Origin: Shinella pollutisoli
GTDB lineage: Bacteria; Pseudomonadota; Alphaproteobacteria; Rhizobiales; Rhizobiaceae
Direction: 5' to 3'
DNA: 51,624 nt
Assembly: GCF_024609765.1 (NCBI RefSeq)
Contig: NZ_JANFDG010000035.1
Location: 1-51,624, forward strand
In this document: one piece after another, positions 49,701-51,624 of the stretch
Numbering within the stretch: position 1 is the stretch's first letter
Layout: each line of letters opens with the position of its first letter
Translations under genes and position numbers: made by a program
The notes under the pieces: generated by a model
Databases searched by the model: none
Told to the model about the DNA's origin: nothing
The model's input: the letters and a program-made list of their open reading frames with translations, nothing else

Positions 49701-51295
49701 CCAGCCAGGCGGACAAGGCGATCAGGGACGGGCTGGTGAAGGCGGTCGCCGGCCTGCGCGACCAGTACCGCACGGATGTCCGCGGCTCGATCAACGAGCT
49801 TTCCGGCAAGGGCTATCTCAACGAGATGGCCGACGCGCAGAAGCTCTACAATGAGCGCCTGAAGGACGCGAAAGCGCTCGGGCTCTCGGCCTCGCTCGCC
49901 AACAGGGAGTTCTCGCTGTCGATCGCCAGCATCGCCATGCAGTCCGGCCTGACCGGCAAGCAGCTGCGCAGGTATGCCGACCAGCTCGATATCCCGTCGA
50001 AGCTGCTCAAGGGGATTCTCAAGGACCTGAGTGTCCAGAACGCGGAGAAGTGGTCCTCGACGGTCTCCGATCTGCGGCTGCGTCGCGCGCAGGCGACCAC
50101 GGATACGTCGGGGCTGAAGGGGCAACTCCAGCTCTTCGACATGCAGGCGAAGCTCGAACGCCAGCGGCTGAAGGAGGCCGGGGCGACGGGCGCGGCACTC
50201 GTGGCGCTGGACAGGGCGACGGGCGCGGAGCGTATCCGGCTGATCAAGGAATTCAACAAGCAGCAGGTCGCGCTGCAGCAGGATTTCGGGGTGAGGTATC
50301 TCCAGGCGACGGTCGATGCGTCGGGGCTGAAGGGGCAACTCCAGCTCTTCGACGCGCAGGCGAAGATGGAGCGCCAGCGGCTGAAGGAGAGCGGCGCGAC
50401 GACGCAGACGCTGATCGCGCTCGAGCGCGCGCTCGGCGCCGAGCGCCAGGCGCTCATCGACGATTTCAACCGGCAGAAGATCGACGAGGCGAAGTCGGCG
50501 CTCGACGAGGCGCTCGACGCCTGGCGCAACTTCGCGAAGGGCGTGCGCGAGTTCCGCGACGGCCTGCGGCTCGACAGCAACCTCTCCGTCCTCTCGCCGC
50601 AGGACCGCCTGACGGAGGCGCGGCGGCAGTACGAGGAGACGCTGCGGCTCGCCATGGTCGGCGACCGCGACGCGATGAACCGCCTGACCTCGATCAGCCA
50701 GTCCTATCTGGAGGAGGCGAAGAGCTACTTCGCCTCGACCGAGGACTATGCGGCGATCTTCAACAGCGTGAACACGGCGCTTGCGCAGGCCGAGACGAGC
50801 GCCACCAGCCAGGTGTCCGCGGCCGAGAAACAGATCACCCTCCTGTCGAAGCAGGTGAGCACGCTCGCATCGGTCGACAAGACCTTGCTCACCGTCTCGC
50901 AGCTCACGAAGGAACTGACCACCTCGGTGACGAAGTATCTCGCTGCCGGCGGCAAGCCTTTCTCGTCGGGCGGGTACACCGGCGACCTCGGCGTCCACCA
51001 GATCGCCGGTGTCGTCCATGGTCGCGAGTTCGTGGCCAATGCCTCGACCACGGCCCGCTACCGCCCGCAGCTTGAGGCAATGCAGGCGGGAACCTATCGC
51101 CCGCAGCAGATCGTCACCAACGACAACCGCGCCGGCTTCCGCGAGCTGGCGACGGTCTTCGCGGCCGGACAGTCGAAGATGATCGAGGCGCTGAAGGAGG
51201 AGCTTGCCGAGGTGCGCGGTGAGTTGCGCCGCCTCACCAACGAGACGCGCATCTCCGGCGACAAGAAGAGCCGCATCACGGCCGCGGGCCGATAG
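46724..51295 (+). CDS. Tail tape measure protein
   Basis: About 1523 residues; the tail length set by such proteins is roughly 0.15 nm per residue, so near 230 nm. The start is taken as TTG after AGAGGTAAAGCC (LTDLATLGLAVESSQVERAR); a GTG 13 codons earlier is possible. Order: coiled coil, tape-measure N-terminal domain (TWTDITGRVNIAAG, MNALSKAMAMGKLSGDELNT), two hydrophobic stretches around residues 340-405, long coiled coils, a Gly-rich zipper (GGPIGAVVGGIGGLLGGLFG), a tandem repeat of 71 residues, and a closing SSGGYTGDLGVHQIAGVVHG motif. Base and codon usage shift visibly toward higher GC near 48.4 kb. Confidence 0.93.
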   Translation: MTDLATLGLAVESSQVERARDELGRLVKSAEDAERATDGLAKGSRKVETATQRMNREMAAARQAMAVLARMAAALGAVFAGSAFIRYADTWTDITGRVNIAAGSMANGAAVMKRLDDMARRTYSSLGQTADSYLLNATAMRELGYSTNETLNFVEAINNALVISGAKGDRAASVMNALSKAMAMGKLSGDELNTVISTGGRVAEALAAGMGVTTNQLRTLGTQGKITGDVLAKSLIGQLDTLREEADGMSATVGDGMLLIGNSILSVVGRFDEATGASAALASALVKIADGIKVFGDYAIKAAALASTALSPLGSIIDTIGAAFEAVADNIDTFAVAATTAGAAMLASFGPAILGSIASAFVAVGIAGVNAIRAITAAMMANPLGLIVVGITAAVTAIYHFRDEIEQAIGIDAWGIIKDTVNLIINSFRAAYEDVKFVFGNLSAFVEGVFVAAANVAIDAVNKLIQKMVDGMNWFHSKINEVLGTSIPMFDKVGDVIEKMAPSKKVVEKWKEHGENIKKIMSEDTLGNMGEAIASSFRTAEEATADLDAKIKGTGASIGEVDKKAAKLAKAYENIVEGARDFIAQQELERSVLGMSEEAANRLRYEMDLLNQARSAGIDLSPKQSAELKDLAAQMSAAEAETKRLKEAFDAQKKAGEEFAKTLSSALSDLFTEPMKDADAFFDTLTRGFAQLGANNLQTGLDRLFSGQGFGPAANDNDRWAGLREVGKAVEKGAFAGTEAGAQNGIGALFGGKLSEGAMKNLSAGLGGFGMGYQAQDPAMGGIGGALSGFMAGGPIGAVVGGIGGLLGGLFGGSSRRDKERKEARQSLWDNAASVRSTLDRGLGVGAGNYRSEFAAYEAEAMKIRRTAMKAGNWAMEREAREAISRFRATLKSDFRSAFDGTVEAMRSGLGSNSPFVQAQQSVIGLRDELKNFIADAKWAGESTRVATRAARDYALSQLAGSKELSPMETEMQRIRGTAAGLRNTLKELGMSSSQADKAIRDGLVKAVAGLRDQYRTDVRGSINELSGKGYLNEMADAQKLYNERLKDAKALGLSASLANREFSLSIASIAMQSGLTGKQLRRYADQLDIPSKLLKGILKDLSVQNAEKWSSTVSDLRLRRAQATTDTSGLKGQLQLFDMQAKLERQRLKEAGATGAALVALDRATGAERIRLIKEFNKQQVALQQDFGVRYLQATVDASGLKGQLQLFDAQAKMERQRLKESGATTQTLIALERALGAERQALIDDFNRQKIDEAKSALDEALDAWRNFAKGVREFRDGLRLDSNLSVLSPQDRLTEARRQYEETLRLAMVGDRDAMNRLTSISQSYLEEAKSYFASTEDYAAIFNSVNTALAQAETSATSQVSAAEKQITLLSKQVSTLASVDKTLLTVSQLTKELTTSVTKYLAAGGKPFSSGGYTGDLGVHQIAGVVHGREFVANASTTARYRPQLEAMQAGTYRPQQIVTNDNRAGFRELATVFAAGQSKMIEALKEELAEVRGELRRLTNETRISGDKKSRITAAGR
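50108..50533 (+). repeat. Tandem 213-base repeat within the tape measure gene
   Basis: Two direct copies with period 213 bases (71 codons), beginning SGLKGQLQLFDMQAKLERQR and SGLKGQLQLFDAQAKMERQR. The first 33 bases are identical and the rest diverged but in register (KEAGATGAALVALDRATGAE against KESGATTQTLIALERALGAE). Gain or loss of a unit would change tail length by about 10 nm. Confidence 0.85.
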
Positions 51296-51307
51296 CAGGA
51301 GCCTCCC

Positions 51308-51624
51308 ATGCCCTTGACCTTGCACACGGCGAAGCTCATCGCCGACCACATGCTCGACCGTACGACATGGGTGCCGCCGGACGAACTCTGGCTTGCCCTG
51401 CATCTCGGCAATCCGACCAATGCCGGGCTGTTCGACAGCGAGCTTTCGACGGCGGATACCGGCTATGCGCGAGCCGATATCACCGGAAAGTTCTCGGCCG
51501 CCGATCCGCTGACGGGCCTTTCGGTGCTGACCGACGTCGTCAATATCGGCCCGGCCGAGGCGGACTGGGGGACGATCCGCTACGTCTCGGTCTGCAACGC
51601 CCAGGCGGGCGGGACGATGCTGTT
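51308..51624 (+). CDS. Tail protein (partial, runs off the window)
   Basis: The first 105 residues are visible: MPLTLHTAKLIADHMLDRTT, WVPPDELWLALHLGNPTNAG and a beta-rich continuation (ADWGTIRYVSVCNAQAGGTM). The opening, with WLALHLGNPT, is like small tail proteins that follow the tape measure in alphaproteobacterial siphoviruses. AGGAGCC precedes the ATG. End and exact role cannot be determined. Confidence 0.75.
   Translation, partial: MPLTLHTAKLIADHMLDRTTWVPPDELWLALHLGNPTNAGLFDSELSTADTGYARADITGKFSAADPLTGLSVLTDVVNIGPAEADWGTIRYVSVCNAQAGGTML

Larger units (their letters stand above)
8515..51624. mobile_element. Siphovirus-type prophage (left part, right end outside window)
   Basis: Integrase next to the host junction, excisionase, Bet/Gp157 recombination genes, repressor/Cro switch, early-right operon, terminase, portal, capsid, tail tube, tail chaperones and tape measure occur in lambda-like order. 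No tail sheath or contractile baseplate gene is seen and the tape measure is long, so a flexible non-contractile tail is expected. Structural genes read as intact. Lysis genes and most of the tail tip would lie beyond the window. Confidence 0.95.

Noticed and set aside
47093-51403. Minus-strand open frame of over 1400 codons opposite the tape measure
   Set aside because: A GC-rich shadow of the tape measure gene; Arg/Leu/Gly-rich and without any recognisable domain.

Overview
The window is high-GC DNA from an alphaproteobacterium, most likely a member of the Rhizobiaceae. The left 8.4 kb is host chromosome. It carries a conserved block: ybgF/cpoB of the Tol-Pal system, tilS, ftsH and glmM, then two tandem outer-membrane beta-barrel genes. 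An IS200/IS605-like end sits just upstream of ybgF. In relatives I remember, serC-serA follows this block. Here a promoter and a short hairpin leader end abruptly at the stop codon of a phage integrase.

From about 8.5 kb to the end of the window is the greater part of one siphovirus-type prophage; its right end and attR lie outside. Region 1 (8.5-17 kb, minus strand) is a tightly packed early-left operon of about 19 genes, nearly all joined by 4-base or slightly longer stop/start overlaps. It runs from a short gene and Gp157-like and Bet/RecT recombination genes, through many small phage proteins, to excisionase and integrase. It includes a protein with a type II DHFR (DfrB/R67-like) domain and a likely Fe(II)/2-oxoglutarate dioxygenase. 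Region 2 (17-19.8 kb) is the lysogeny switch: leftward genes for two membrane proteins, a structured intergenic region, a repressor and a divergent Cro-like gene. Five copies of one operator (half-sites TATGC...GCATA) lie over the left promoter and the repressor/cro intergenic region; the cro promoter predicts a leaderless mRNA.

Region 3 (19.8-30.2 kb, plus strand) is the early-right operon. It has a GapR-like/ParB-like fusion, a superfamily 2 helicase followed by a DNA methyltransferase, RusA, a Rha-type regulator, a DUF1376 replication protein and a GcrA-like regulator. After a strong terminator comes an initiator-like tRNA-Met (CAT) and several micro-proteins. Region 4 (31.5-51.6 kb) is packaging, head and tail: a minus-strand membrane protein, a fossil terminase-small start, a metallopeptidase, DUF2280 small terminase, large terminase, DUF4055 portal, scaffold, capsid, a proteasome-like Ntn hydrolase, head-tail connectors, MuF-like protein, tail tube, tail assembly chaperones joined by a -1 frameshift, a 1.5-thousand-residue tape measure and the start of a further tail gene. 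Two sets of cargo interrupt it: a glycosyltransferase/methyltransferase/MptE-like trio between portal and scaffold, and a DUF2513 gene plus a minus-strand secreted protein between the tail chaperones and the tape measure.

The most notable points are the DfrB-like domain, the initiator-like phage tRNA, the set of proteins resembling alphaproteobacterial cell-cycle and nucleoid factors (GapR, ParB, GcrA, DNA methyltransferase), the glycan-type cassette inside the head operon, and the multi-operator switch with leaderless cro. All functional calls come from reading motifs by eye; no database search was run.
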